A stretch of DNA of 64,000 bases, from the NCBI GenBank assembly GCA_050084985.1, contig JBITNC010000001.1:102238001-102302000 (forward strand), written 5' to 3'. This document shows positions 23,449 to 35,835 of the stretch, one piece after another; the first letter of the stretch is position 1, and each line of letters begins with the position of its first letter. The position numbers and the translations under genes are program-made. Origin of the DNA: Nageia nagi. Taxonomy: Eukaryota > Pinophyta. The notes under the pieces were generated by a model. That model was not told where the DNA came from and searched no databases. It saw only the letters and a program-made list of their open reading frames with translations.

Positions 23449-24660
23449 ATGGATCCAGCATTCATTTCCCTAATGCAAGAAATCAACAAAAATATGCTTA
23501 AGATGTGAAAAGCAATCGCTACATTGACTAGTATAGGAAGCTCAACATCTACTCCTACTATTAAAATTATGCCTTCTAGGACTTCACAACCACAAAATTC
23601 GGATGAATATGATGGCATATTCACTTCATCCTTAACGAATGAGATCTGCAACTTTTCCCTACCATGCAAGCACAAGGCCCCCAAGTTCGAGATGTTTAGT
23701 GGTGAACAAGATTTCAAACATCTCATTAGCTTTTAGGAGGAATGCCTATTGAAGATAGGATCAAAGAAGATATTGTTGGTAAAATTCTTCCCAAGGAGTT
23801 TGAAAGTGGATGCTAGCCAATGGTTCTACACTCTACCAAGTAATTTGATCGATTCATTCAAGACCTTAGTCAAAGTGTTCATAAGCCAATACAAGCACAA
23901 CATCAAGGAGCAAAGCAATGTATCTAAGTTATATGCAATTCAACAAGGAGGCAATGACACCCTAAAGAAGTATGTTCCATGCTTCCAAAAGGTATGGCAA
24001 TCCATTTGTAGTAAATTAGATTAACATGAAATTTGTCCTATTTTTCATGGATCTATTATATATGTTCTTAATTTGCATGCTCCTAGTGCTAAGGATATTA
24101 CTTTTGAAGTATTAGTTCAATAATTATTACAAAAGGAGAATGCATTATTAGCTTTAGGTGAACTTATGTATGAACCTAACCCCTTTGTGAAAGACACTAG
24201 AAAAATATATGCAAAGAAAGAGGAAAAATAAATACATATGATGGATAGACCTAGTTACCCTCCAAAGATGCAAAGATCTCAAATCACAAAAGAAAATTCA
24301 TATACATTTCCAGTACAACCATGCACTATTTTGAGGGATCTAATGAAAAGAGTACTTTTATATCCCCTTGATTGTTCTTCTCAAGATGATAATAGTCCTA
24401 GGGGATGCTTTGATGCCTATTGTACTTACCATCAATGAAAAGGGCATGCTAAAAAATTTTGCAAGACATTAGAAGCAGTAATATTGAAGCTTGTGGAGAA
24501 AGGAAGGAATACAATTGATGAAATCCTTGCTACTCAAGGACCTAAAATCAATATCATTTCAGTGGACAAGGAGGTTTGTGCTAACTTAAGAAGAGGATTG
24601 CCACATAATGCTCCAAATCCAATTACAACTAAACAAGTATCACTTATGATCCTAAATTTT
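23449..24660 (+). pseudogene. Element C gag
   Basis: The first good start is ATG 23449 (MDPAFISLMQEIN). The capsid core reads PKFEMFSGEQD, ECLLKIG, LVKFFPRSLK, QWFYTLPSNLIDSFKTLVKVFI and QYKHNIKEQ between 23670 and 23930, typical of the retrotransposon gag fold in Tat/Athila-type elements. 24400-24480 carries a zinc-knuckle-like YCTYHQ-x-KGHAKKFC. Stops after codon 19, near 23735 and at 24022 split the frame. Gag would package the element RNA. Confidence 0.75.
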
Positions 24661-26090
24661 ATAGTATGATTGATCAATTGAAAAATACACCTACTAAAAT
24701 TAGTTTATATGATCTTCTTTCTACATCTCAAGTTCATAGGGATATATTATATGCTCTATTTAAGAATGAAACCATCCCTACTAATATTTTAGCTGTTATG
24801 TTTTTTGAAAAAATTAGAATCATTAAGGAATGTGATGCTATTTGTTTTTACAAATTTGAAAAGCTTAATCAAGAATTGTTAGATGAATGTTTAGCTTTGT
24901 ATATCACACCTATGTTAGATAATGGATTAGTCATAAATGTTTGCTCTAATAATTTTTTGATGCAATTGTAAGAGAAAGGTCTTGAGATTTCTTCTTTAGA
25001 AGAAGCTACCTTTAGGATTAGGGATTATGATAGCTCATCAAAGAAACCTTTAGGAATAGCAACAATCATGATTACCATAGGAATCAAGACTATACCAGCA
25101 AAATTCTAAGTTGTAGATTCTAAATTATCATATAAGATGCTTGTACGGAGACCTTGGATTTATGATATGGATGCAGTCCCTTCCACACTACATGGTAGAT
25201 TGAAGTTTGAAATTTTAGGTGACGTACATATAGTCGTGGGAGATCCTAAGCCATATCCACTATGCAATATTGCTGATCTTGATGAATTTTCCATGTTACT
25301 ACCATGATATGAGATAGAGCCCTTGGAATGCCCTACATTAGAAAACATAGATGCAGATCACAGAGATAGATATGGGAACCTACAGAATCGATGACATAGA
25401 CATGTTTGCATCCATAAAATACTTGGGATTTCCTAGGATTTTAATCATTGAAGGTCACCAACGGTGTTCCATTCTTCTAGCAGGTTGCCAATGGCATGAA
25501 ATTGATGGAAATAGTAACCAATCTTACTCTATCGTAGCTGACAAATCAAACCAAACCTCTTCAACGAACATACCTTCATCCTTCGAACTAGGTAATATCT
25601 TTTTCTCTTCTTTTGTTCATAAGTACATGGTTCAAACTTGTAGATATATAGGGGGTTTAGGAAAATCTGAACAGAGAATGATTGCTTTCCCTAATATCTC
25701 TAAGGCTCAAATGACCACAATAGGCTTGGGTAATAATGGGCAAGTAAAATAGAAATGGGGCCCATTAAATTAATTAAAAAATGCAATTTAATAGAATTAT
25801 CAGATGATATTGATGTAGATACATGGATTGATCATTCTATACCTCTTGAGATTGATTGTTTTACTACTGATGATAGTCTTCTTGAATACTTGGGTGCACA
25901 TTCGAAATTGCCCAAATCTAATAAAAAATGTAAATCAACTTATATACTTAATGAATATGCTTATTTTGGTTAAGAGATCAATTTTCATAAAGTATTTTAG
26001 GTATAGCCATTAGATACAGCTGAAGATGAAGTACCAAGCATAGAAGAATTGCCATCCTTGTTACAAAAAGAAGACCTTCCATTTCCATAA
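24661..26090 (+). pseudogene. Element C protease and linker
   Basis: Near 24910-24945 the sequence MLDNGLVINVC resembles the Tat protease active site (D-N-G-S in relatives; here the Ser is Leu). It is followed by LEISSLEEATFRIRDYD, PLGIATIMITIGIKT and MLVRRPWIYDMDAVPSTLH (25135-25190), the usual R-P-W-x-h-x-x-x-AVPSTLH end of this domain. The linker to RT holds open frames at 25351-25752 and 25755-25973 with no motif. A stop at 24969 separates the active site from the rest. Confidence 0.65.
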
Positions 26091-26179
26091 GAGGATTTGA
26101 TACACATCAATATTGGCACTTCAGATGATGAGCGATTGTTACAAATTGGAGCAACCTTACCTTTTCCACAATAAGAAAG

Positions 26180-27510
26180 GTACAAAAACAAGTTTATTGA
26201 GCATTCTAAGAATTTTGCTTGGTCTTATGATGATATGCTAGGATTAGTTTTCTCATTTATTATGCATAATGTACCATTGAAAAAGGGTGTCAAGTCAATC
26301 AAACAAAAACCTAGAAAGATGCATCCTTCCAAGGCCTTATTAGTCAAAAAAAAAGATAAAAAAATATTTAAATTTTGGTTTCATAAGGCCTATTGACTAT
26401 TCTGATTAGATGGCTAATGTTGTTCCTATTTCCAAACCAACTAGTGAAATACAGGTATGTATAGATTTTTATGATATTAATAATGCTTGTCCAAAATATG
26501 ATTTTCTATTACCAAATATTGATATCATTGTTGATAGTATAGCTAGTCATGATACATTATCATTTATAGATGGATTTTTTTGCTATAACCAAATTTTGAT
26601 TAACCCTATTGATCAATATAAAATAGCTTTTACTAATCCTTGGGGTAATTTTTGTTGGATGGTTATGCCTTTTGAACTTAAAAATGCAAGAGATACATAT
26701 CAAAGAATAATGGTCACCATGTTTCATGAGCACATTCACAATACCGTGGAGGTATATGTTGATGATATTCTAGTAAAATCCAAGCAAGGACAAGATCATC
26801 TATAAGTGCTTGAAGAGGTATTCACCATTTTGTAAAGGTACAAACTAAGACTTAAACCTCAAAAGTGTGCATTTGGAGTTACTTCTCGTAACTTATTAGG
26901 ATTCATGGTTTCTAATAAAGGAATAGAAGTAGATCCTAAAAAAGTCAAAGCCATTGTTAGTATGCCTCCCCCCAAAAATTTGAAATAATTAATGAGCCCC
27001 CAAGATATAATAAATTCAATCAGAAGGTTCTTTTCACAACTTAGAGATAAATGTAGGCCATTCATTCATTTTCTCAAAAAGGATGTCAAATTCGTATGGG
27101 ATGAAAATTATCAAAAAACATTTGAGGATATCAAACAATATTTAATTCATCCTCCCATCCTAGTACCCATGGATTTTTCAAAACCTTCTTATTTATACAT
27201 CTCAGGCACATTATATGCACTAGGAACAATGCTTTTTCAAAAAGATATAGAAAATATGGAAAGAGCCATATATTATCTTAGCAAAACATTGATTGATTAT
27301 GAAACTAGATGCACTCCTATGGAAAACATTTGCTATGGTATTATTTTCACTACCAAAAAATTGAGGCATTATTTATTATATTGCACTACATTTGTTATTA
27401 GTCCTATTAACCCATTGAAATATCTTGTGGCTAAGCAACATATATTAGGTAGACTTGCAAAGTGGCTAATGTTATTACAGGGATTCAATATAAATGTGAT
27501 AAAATAAAAA
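26180..27510 (+). pseudogene. Element C reverse transcriptase and RNase H
   Basis: RT motifs appear in order: ANVVPISKPTSEIQVCIDFYDINNACP-type N-terminus (26410-26490), LSFIDGFFCYNQI (fingers and palm), WMVMPFELKNA, then the catalytic YVDD at 26755-26766 within EVYVDDILVKS. Then LLGFMVSNKGIEVDPKKVKAI and the connection domain follow. The first RNase H reads SYLYISGTLYALGTML (the usual first Asp is absent), then RAIYYLSKTLIDYETRC and MENICYGI to 27507. Stops at 26803, 26836 and 26986 break it. This enzyme would copy the element RNA into DNA. Confidence 0.8.
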
Positions 27511-27689
27511 TTTATTAAAAGATAATCAATCATAGATTTGATAGTAGATTTCCTTCAAGACAGAGAGGAAGTTATCTATGAATAATTTCCAAATGAATAT
27601 TAGGATGACCCACACTGCTAGCAACATGCAGACCTACTAAAAGGATGCCAGTAATGTGACTTTGATGAGATCTCAATCACTGATGAGTA

Positions 27690-28245
27690 CATATGTCTCA
27701 TGGAGGATGATTCAACTGTTTGGACCCTATATTTTGATGGTTTAAAATGTTCTCACAAAGTAGATGTAGTTATTATTTTGGTATCTCCTACAAATCAGGT
27801 AATCCCCATGGCATACAAACTTGCTTTTGATTATACAAACAATATGGCTAAATATGGGGCATTGATATTAGAATTGAAAGTTCTTGTACTTTTGAAAATT
27901 AAGAACATATAGATATATAGGGATGCCCAACTTGTTGTCAATCAAGTACAAGATCTCTTTGATACTAAGGATGAAAAGCTCATACCTTATAGACTTGTGG
28001 TCATTGATTTATTGGATCAATTTGATAGACATACTATTTGGAATATCCCAAGAACTAATAATAAGTATGCAGATGCAATGGCAAGTGTAGCTACACTAGT
28101 CCCAATTGAAATCAAAGATGAAGACACCATCCTTACAATTCATAAGTTAAGTTCTCCTTCTTATATAGATCATATGGATGAGATTCAGGCTTGCCTTATT
28201 ATAGAAGAAAATGATTTTCAGAATTGGTATGATGATACCTAGAAA
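27690..28245 (+). pseudogene. Element C second (archaeal-like) RNase H
   Basis: 27700-27910 reads WTLYFDGLKCSHKVDVVIIL, then VIPMAYKLAFDYTNNMAKYGALILEL. The order YFDG-x-K-C, then A-F-x-x-x-TNN-x-A-x-Y-x-AL is that of the extra RNase H of Tat-lineage elements; the Glu of the usual TNNEAEYEAL is Met here. A stop at 27910 and a further piece to 28245 (RDAQLVVNQVQ, WNIPRTNNKYADAMASVATL), with the late Asp of the fold, follow. This domain diagnoses the lineage. Confidence 0.75.
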
Positions 28246-29484
28246 TATTTGAAAACTCAAAGCGTTCTTGATTGTTTTGATAGAAATGAAAGAGTAAGAT
28301 TGAAAAGAACTGCAACAAGATATGTGATCATTAGAGAATTCTTATATAAGAGATCATTTAATGGTGCATTATTGAGATGCCTAACACGGGATGAGATAGC
28401 TACTACCTTAGAACAAGCTCATGATGGTTTATGTGGTGGTCACTTCCATGAAAAAGCACTACATAGCAAATTTTTAAGGATTGGATACTATTGGCCTACT
28501 ATGCAAGAGGATTGTAAGGCTCATATTAAAACTTGTGTGCAATATCAAAAACATGCAAATTTAGATAAATAACCTATCCAAGAGTTACATTCTATTACTT
28601 CTCCATGGCCATTCACCACTTGGGGCACAGATTTGATTGGTATGATTAATCCTCATTCTAGGGAGGGACACAAATTTGTTATCACAGCTACAGAATTCAC
28701 CACCAAGTGGGTGGAAGCAATCCCAATGAAATCAATCACTCAAACTAAAGTCATTGCATTCCTCACCAAAAACATCATCACAAGGTTTGTTGTACCACAA
28801 AGGTTATTAATGGATAATGGCCCAAATTTCAAAGGTAAAGACATGAAGGCTTTTTGTAAAAAGTTTCATATTGCACAAACCTTTTCTTCCGTCTATTACC
28901 CTCAAGTTAATGGTCAAGTTGAAGCAACAAATAAGATAACCAAGAGCATACTTTTCAAAACATGGGATAAATATAAGAAAGATTGGCATGAGAAATTACC
29001 ATATGCATTATGGGCATATAGAACTAGTATCTGTGCAACCGCTAGGGCAACACCATTTTTATTAGTATATGGAGATGAAGCCATTGTCTCACTTGAGTTG
29101 GAGATCCCCTCCCTTAGAATATCCTTACAAGGATAAATATCCAATGAATATGCAATAAAATCAAAGTTGCAATAGCTAGAATCATTAGATGAGAAGAGAA
29201 TCAAAGCCATTGAACATCAAAAAGTATATCATGCAAAACTTAAGAGAGCATTTGAGAAAAAAATCAAAGTAAAGGAATTCAAGGTAGGAGATCTAGTGTT
29301 GAAAGAAAATATTAACAAAATAGCAGCAAATGAGAAAATAAAAGGCAAGTTTGAGCTCAATTGGCTAGGTCCATATGTTGTAATTGATGCAATAGGATTA
29401 GGTGCATATAGACTATCATCCATGGATGGCAAAGAAGAACCAAATACATTCAATGCCATCCATCTTAAACATTTCTATCCTTAG
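28246..29484 (+). pseudogene. Element C integrase
   Basis: The zinc-binding region contains AHDGLCGGHFHEK and, after YYWPTMQEDCKAHIKT, CVQYQKH, where the second Cys of the usual CxxC is Tyr. The catalytic core shows all three acidic positions: GTDLIG (near 28625), LMDNGPNFKG (near 28810) and GQVEATNK (near 28915). The C-terminal part has KVGDLVLKEN and the GPY motif (LNWLGPYVVIDAIG, 29360-29400), ending HLKHFYP at 29484. Stops occur at about 28570 and 29134, so it is nearly but not quite open. Confidence 0.8.
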
Positions 29485-31064
29485 AAATGACAACATTATG
29501 CCTCAAAAAATAAAGAATTCATGAGCAGGGCATGCAAACTTTTATTTTTTCAAAAAAAAAATGAGGAACATGAGAAGTATTATCTCCTCTTCTAGACTTC
29601 ATTCTACATTTTGCATTACATTTCTCACAACTATGAACAACACTATTCTCTTCCATATGTTGTCAATTCATGACTATTACCCAAATGGTAACGTGGTGGA
29701 TTTGGGTTGTGGCACGCTTCATGCATGTGAGAATATGGCTTCCCTTACCCCTTTTTTAGCATTAGCTAGGGGCAATCTCATATTCAATTGAAAGTATAAT
29801 GAATAAATAGATATTGACCCACAGAAGATAAAATAATTTTATTTGAAACAAATTCAAGGATTTGTACATTACCAACAGCATAGATGAATGTTAGCATGAT
29901 GCCAATAGTGTGAAAAAGAGAGAGAGAGAGAGAGAGAAAAGAAGAAAAAATTCAATATCTTCAAATCATAGACATAAAATGTATGATTGTCGATGGCCAA
30001 TGGCACGGTTAGTGAGAGTTCACTCACTTAAAAGTAAACCAATGATACAACTATGAGCAAGTTGTTGATATTGACTCATCATCAATGGACAATACAACTT
30101 ACTATGTACCCACATGGTTTTTTCTTTTGAACCAATCCAAAGCATATTATCGTCAGATCATAGACATAAAACATATGATCATCGATGGCCAACAATATGG
30201 CTAGTGAGAGTTCACTCAAAAGTAAATCGACGATACAACCATAAGCAAGTTGTTGACATTGACTCATCATCAATGGATGATACAACTTACAATGTATCCA
30301 CATGGTTTTTGATTTGAACCATTCCAAAGCATACTATTTTCGGATCATAGACATAAAACGTATGATCATCAATGGCCAATGACATAGGTAGTGAGAGTTC
30401 ACTCACTTAAAAGATAAATTGATGATCTAGTTGTAAGTAGATTGTTGACATTGATTCATTATCAATGGAATATGCAACTCACTATGCATCCACTATGTTT
30501 TTATGATTGACTTTTCATTGAAGGTTTATACATTCTGAAGAGCAGAAGAAAATACAAAGAATTCTAAGCTGTCAGTGGCATGCATATTGTTCCCTAAGTT
30601 GTCAGCAATGTTCATTTCATCACCATTTTAGTTTACTCAAAGTAGATCCTCTCTATTTAATGGTATGTACATAAGTGAAAATGGTTCTTGAGTATCAGAA
30701 ATGATAGAATAGCTAGATTCATGATTGAAGTAGTACAAGGGGCAAAAACATATCTGCCATCTCAAAAATTGGATATGGGAACATACAGCTACCTGATAGC
30801 ATAGTCATTTCTATTATCTACACAACATCATTCTTGGAGAGAGATTCTTTATCATATTTTTTCTTGGTTGCACCATTCAATGATCTTTTCTAGAGTAAAC
30901 AAGTCAAAAGGGGATAGCAAGGAACCCTCATCATCATCATCAACAACAACAACAACAACAAAAGATAGTACAATAAAGAGTTCAAAGTTCTCAAAAAAAA
31001 ATCTTCTACATTTCTTTGGACATGTAATTTCATTTCTTCAATAACACTTCCAAAGAAGGGCAAA
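29485..31064 (+). repeat. Element C 3' non-coding region with tandem repeats
   Basis: Three units of the 187-192 bp repeat start at about 29985 (GATTGTCG), 30177 and 30364 (GATCATC) and end near 30500. Each contains GTGAGAGTTCACTCAC and TTGTTGACATTGACTCATC. An (AG)n run (29916-29937) and a (CAT)n(CAA)n run (30929-30961) flank them. The polypurine-like CAAAGAAGGGCAAA ends at 31064, directly before the 3' LTR. The first 270 bp match 2400-2670 of element F. Confidence 0.85.
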
Positions 31065-31701
31065 TTTAGATCCCTAAAAATGAATTATTATTTATTAAAT
31101 AATTAATTTTAGAACCTCATGATGTATTATATGAAAAAGAGTTAAATTTTACCCAAAGTCATGTCAAAGCTATGCAATATGTCTAGTGGACCCTTATGGC
31201 ATGTACAAGGGGTCAAAAATATCAAAGTTATGTAAACTTGTATCATATATAAAGGCATCAATTGATGACCTTAAAGATCATCTCTAAAAGAGAGGTCATA
31301 GAAAAACAAATATGAGGAGGACCCAAAAGAGATTCTAGCACAAAATACATCACTCTGTTATGTGCAAATATTATTTGTAAGTTATATATTATGTTTGCTA
31401 TCTAATGATTCTTCCATTCGCTCATTGCTACATTCTTTATGTATTTGTTAAATTGCTTATCTTAAGCCGTCAGCAAAGTGCTAAGTATAAGAAGCCAATG
31501 ACATGCAATTGAATGAATGTATGCTTATCTTTTGTGTATGTTTCTTTTTACGAAATGAACATGCAATCTAATTAAACACAAGTGTCTTTCTATTATGCAT
31601 TATTGCCATATTTTAGATATATGCATTAATAAGAAACAAGTAGAACAATAGTGCATTAATTAACCCTCATAAATAATTAATTACATTATTTTAGGTCTAC
31701 A
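31065..31701 (+). repeat. 3' LTR of element C
   Basis: Same length as the 5' LTR (637 bp). The start has one change (TTTAGATCCC for TGTAGATGCC) and the end is GGTCTACA. The TATA motif is at about 31244-31256. Confidence 0.9.
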
Positions 31702-31706
31702 AATAT

Positions 31707-33040
31707 CATGGAGTGGAGAAGCTATAAAAGAAAAATTAGCAATAAAGTTTCAAAGATATTGCACAACTCCAAGAAAATGCCTTGTTTTTGTCACATTAGT
31801 GGGTGTAGGCCATTGCACAACAGCCTCTACTTTGGTAGGATCTATCTTCAATTAGCCTTCACCTACAATGTGGCCTATATAGATTAAGCTTTTCCTAACA
31901 AACTCACACTAATATATTTTCAAAAAGAGTTTATCTTCCCTTAATACTTCAGACACTTTACGAAAGTGCATAACATGATCATTTCAATCATTGTTGTAAA
32001 TAAGAATATCATCTAGATACAATATAACAAAATCATCAAGAAAGGGTCTCAAAACCTCATTCATCACTCATAAAAGTAGCAAGAGCATTGCATAAACTAA
32101 AAATTAAAACCAACCACTCAAAAAATCCTTGTTTAGTTTTAAAGGTAGTTTTCCAAACATCCTCATCTTTAACTGTACTTGATGATAACCACTCCTTAAG
32201 TCATGTTTTGTAAAAAGTTTATTTTTTGTAATTAGTCCATTAAATCATCAATGTATGGTAATGGATATCGATTCTTTATCATGATTTTGTTTAATACCCT
32301 ATAATCCACACACATACACTAAGTTCCATCTTTCTTTGAAATTATAACAATAGGAGAACCACAAGGTGAAGTGCTAGGTATAATGACTCCTTGATTTAAC
32401 AATTCTTTGATTGTTTCTTAATTTCTTCACTTTCCATGATAAAACGTCTATATAAGCTAATATTAGGAAGTGCTACATCTTGATGTAATTGAATTTCATG
32501 TTGAATATATTTTTTAGATGGAAGTTCTTTAGATACTTGAAATAAATCCTCAAATTCAAAAATTACCTCTTTAACTTCTTTGTAGTGAGGATCGCATTCA
32601 TCAAGAGCTTTTATACTTTCTAGTTCATTTTGAGATCTCACCATTGCAAATGCAAACATTTGTCCTTCATTAATAAGTCTCTTTGCTTGTCCTGCAGTAA
32701 TCAAAGAAATACTCTTTGCCTTGTTTTGATGAGCATTGACCATATACTCAATTCCATCCTTAATGAGTCTATATAAATTTTCCTTTCTATAGAACAAAGC
32801 ATCTTTATCATATAGATAAGGACTTCCTAGCACAATCCCACAAATGTCCAAAGGAACAACATCAAATAATACTTCATCTTTGAATTCCCTATTAATTTTT
32901 GCATTGTTGAGTAACTTGTAACTTGGACTTTTTATGAAACCATCCCAATGGATATGGATTTGGATGTGGTTGTGTAGTAAGTGCAAGTGATCAAATATAC
33001 TCCTCTGCAATCAAGTTAGCTTGTGAATCAGGATCAATTA
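31707..33040 (-). pseudogene. Element A protease and reverse transcriptase
   Basis: On the minus strand the protease begins near 33045 with IIDPDSQANLIAEEY, where the active-site triad reads D-P-D-S. It continues through DVVPLDICGIVLGSPYLYD, RLIKDGIEYMVNAH and SLITAGQAKRLIN. RT starts DVALPNISLYRRF near 32490, with IKESLYLALH-type frames after a shift. The catalytic YLDD is at 32019-32008. The thumb/connection reads CEFVRKSLIYIGHIVGEG, then DPTKVEAVVQWPTPTNV and FLGVVQYL, ending at 31707 where element C is inserted; RNase H resumes at 22684. Stops after EEIKKQ and in the palm inactivate it. Confidence 0.75.
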
Positions 33041-33189
33041 TTGTATGAATTCTACTTTTTTTGGCTTGTACCTTGATATAAAAAAGTTCAATTCATTTCA
33101 TTTCCTCATTAGCATTAGATGTGTCATGCAAGACCATACATGTCATTTTCTCATCTACATCAAAACCATCATCTATTTATTTTGTAATA

Positions 33190-34120
33190 GTGGCTACTTG
33201 TTCCTTTTTTCTTTCCATTTAGGCTTAGGGTGTAGTTCAAGATGTAATTTCAAACACTTAGCCTCTAAATGATCCTCTTTATTATAATGAGTACATTGTT
33301 CTTTAGATTTTCCTTTTTGAACTATACAAGTAGTGTTCTCTTTTCCTTTCGCCTTCCCTTTATCCTTTTTAGAATTATTTTTAGCAGTATTTTTCTTGTT
33401 TCCATCCCTTACAAATTTACCCCTTTCTTCAAAATTTGTAGCTTGAACACAAACATTATCCATTTTAGTCGGATTAAACATCAATAATATATGCGTCAAA
33501 TAATTATGCAAACCACCAATATACTTAAGAAGAGTATCTTAGAAATTAAAAGAAATACCTAGCATTGTAGCTCTTTTTTAGAACTCTATAGTGTACTCTT
33601 ACACACTTTTTCCTTTACTTTGATGGAAACTTTTCCATCGCATGACTACCTTTTGTCGATAGCCCAATGGATAAAATTGATCTCTTAGCATTTGTACAAA
33701 ATGATCTCAAGTAGAAATGAAAGTCTTAAGTGATTCTTTCTCACTTTAAAGAAGGATTTCCCACCAAATAAGTGTTGTACCATCCATTTTAATGGTTGCT
33801 AATTAAATTCTATCCTCATCATTTACAATATGTTGAATTCTACAATATACTTCAATTTGTTTTATCCAATAATCTAACTTCTTAACATTTACTTCACCAG
33901 TAAACATTGGAAAATCAAATTTAACTTCTAATTTCAAAGGAGAACTTTTAATAGGATTTTCTTATCTCTCATTAATTAGTTTGTTACCTTCACTTGTTTC
34001 ACCTTTAGTTTTCTTTAATTGTTGTTATTGAAAATATTAAAATTGTAGAGATATTTTTTGAAATATTGTTATGAGATCTACAAGTTGTTTTTTAACATTA
34101 GATCCACCTTTGTTGGTCAT
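33190..34120 (-). pseudogene. Element A gag
   Basis: The likely start is ATG at 34120 (MTNKGGSNVKKQLVDLI), about 160 bp inside the primer site. The middle part is broken by stops. The 3' part (33511-33194) is Lys-rich and ends with a zinc-knuckle-like CTHYNKEDHLEAKC, in which the second Cys of CCHC is Tyr. It is followed by LHLELHPKPKWKEK, as in chromovirus-type gag. Confidence 0.65.
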
Positions 34121-34277
34121 GGCTGCAGGCTCTCTTTGCTTCTTCAACCAAATCCTAGAACCAATTTCAGGATATCCTTCCACAATATCCCCTTCTCCTT
34201 TCTATCTTTGTAATCTGGTATTCATGCAAGAATAATTCCAAAACATCCAACAATAAACTAGCAAAAATACAATAACT

Positions 34278-34289
34278 GCTCTGATACCA
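34278..34289 (-). promoter_or_regulatory. tRNA-Met primer-binding site of element A
   Basis: The minus strand reads TGGTATCAGAGC, a perfect match to the site complementary to the 3' end of plant initiator tRNA-Met, 4 bp from the LTR edge. Confidence 0.9.
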
Positions 34290-34293
34290 AACT

Positions 34294-35476
34294 TGATCCA
34301 TAATTTAAAAGATTAAATTTAAATTGTAATCCTTCCCAAGATCAATTCACACTCAATAAAATTAAGTGCTTGCAACTGGAAGATTTAGAAACAAATTGGA
34401 ACTATGTGCAAAATGAGCAAAGAAACACAAATCACATCACACAGAGACAAATTAATTACCCTACTTCACTCTATCTGGGCTACAACTTGCAACAAAATCT
34501 CTCTTCAATTAGTGGGTGAAATGATATACAATGACCTCCATTTTCCTTAAGCACCTCTTGTCACATTTACACAAACACCATAGTTATGAAACACATAAAA
34601 AATTGCTCTCCAACTCTCTACAGTCCTTATCCTTGAACACCCCCAACTTGCCTCTTTTTATAAGAAAAAGATAGGTTCAAATTGGAGTGATTTACAAAAA
34701 AGAAGTAACCATAAAAATGCTATTTTTAGATACCAAATATTTCCATCGTTTAGCCAATCTCCCGATATTGACTTCCAAACACAAACAAACTCACTCTCTA
34801 GAAATACATAGGCTTGCAAATATTCTCAACCCAATAATAGACCAAAACACCAATAAAATAAAATAAAACATCTTATAAACCATGTAAATCTCAAAAATAG
34901 GTTAGATCCTATCATAGGTAACCACTTGGCAGCACCAAAATAAACTTTGCATAGTCAAATGGTGTTTGGTGGCATCTGCTAGCAGTCTAAGCAATAGGCA
35001 GGTGAAGGCGATCAATGGTCATTATTATTAGGTGGTTTACCTACTATATGAGTAGCTAAACAAGTGAATTGAAAGTCAAAACCCACCTACTCCTACCATG
35101 TTAGACCCCTCCACACCATTGACATTAGGGTTGCAAGCAGTCTTCTCCACAATGTTGATTGCTAGGCTTCGATTGCTAGAATTGGGTAGCTACACTAGTC
35201 TTTCGCCCTCCATATCAATCGCCACATCATCACCTATGCGTGGGCCTGGTTTTTCTTTACAATTTTGCCCCTTTTTTTAATATTTCATTATATATATATA
35301 TATATATATAGAATTTTGATTTTATATTAAAAAAAAATATCACAAACTTTGAAACCACATATCTCACACATATGACATCGGGTTCTCGATCCGAAAAAAA
35401 CATCACAAAGAAAAGACAAATTGAATGTCATAAACTTGAGCATACTAAATATCAAGATGATCTAAATTTTGGATCA
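34294..35476 (-). repeat. Right (5') LTR of element A
   Basis: Bounded by TGATCCA and TGGATCA. The minus strand carries a TATA-like TTATAAAAAGAGGC near 34660-34650. It aligns with 19469-20690. Confidence 0.9.
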
Positions 35477-35835
35477 ATATTCTATAACCTTCACCTGAAG
35501 ATTTGATTATCATAAGTACAAACCTCTTACTAATGTTAATCATTCTCTTAGTTTGGATCATTGTCACCATCAAAATTCTCTCTTTTCTTTTATGGGCATT
35601 AATAATACAAGTTGATTTTTTTCTATGATAAATTGCATCTCTATCAAACAAATATGGGTTCCCAAAAAATACAACATAACTATTTAATGGCACCACATCT
35701 ACAGTTACTTCAACAATAAATCTAATGCATCCAACCCAAAGGAAATGGATATGGATGGTTACAAGTCTCAAACCCTAACTTTTGCACCATACTTTTAGCA
35801 ATGTTAATAGCCTATGATCGTGGATCAAAAATGGA
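35477..35835 (-). pseudogene. Element B protease
   Basis: The minus strand reads FDPRS then AINIAKSMVQKLG near 35830-35780: a protease active-site region with D-P-R-S and a stop directly after it. Then WVGCIRFIVEVTVDVVPLN, FFGNPYLFDRDAIYHRK, INAHKRKERILMVTMIQTKRMIN follow. This is the same domain as in element A (DVVPLD, GSPYLYD) with different decay. The frame runs into the A insertion at 35476. Confidence 0.7.

Larger units (their letters stand above)
22690..31701 (+). mobile_element. Tat-lineage Ty3/gypsy element C, nested in A
   Basis: C is a 9.0-kb plus-strand element with two 637-bp LTRs (22690-23326 and 31065-31701), each bounded by TGTAGA/TCTACA-type ends. The flanking pentamers AATAG (22685-22689) and AATAT (31702-31706) are a near-identical target duplication. 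The interior runs gag, protease, RT, RNase H, a second RNase H, integrase, then 1.6 kb of non-coding DNA with long tandem repeats and a polypurine tract. A second RNase H between the first one and integrase is the hallmark of the Tat lineage. Coding regions carry relatively few stops, so C is younger than A and B. Confidence 0.9.
19469..35476 (-). mobile_element. Ty3/gypsy element A, nested in B
   Basis: A is a minus-strand LTR element. Its LTRs (19469-20690 and 34294-35476) have perfect 7-bp terminal inverted repeats TGATCCA/TGGATCA. A minus-strand primer site TGGTATCAGAGC at 34289-34278 is identical to the initiator tRNA-Met site, and a polypurine tract (minus strand AAGGAGGAA) sits at 20699-20691. 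The coding order is gag, zinc knuckle, protease, RT, RNase H, integrase, chromodomain-like tail. A lies between protease and RT of element B. Flanking pentamers GTCTT and ATATT agree at only three positions, so the duplication is decayed or lost. A is itself split by element C at 22690-31701. Confidence 0.85.

Noticed and set aside
29916-29937. (AG)n run, with (CAT)n(CAA)n at 30929, (TA)n at 20502 and 35289, and CATA/TA at 43055
   Set aside because: Ordinary microsatellites within retroelements; noted but not interesting by themselves.
19464-35481. Target-site duplication for element A
   Set aside because: GTCTT and ATATT agree at only three of five positions, too weak to claim.
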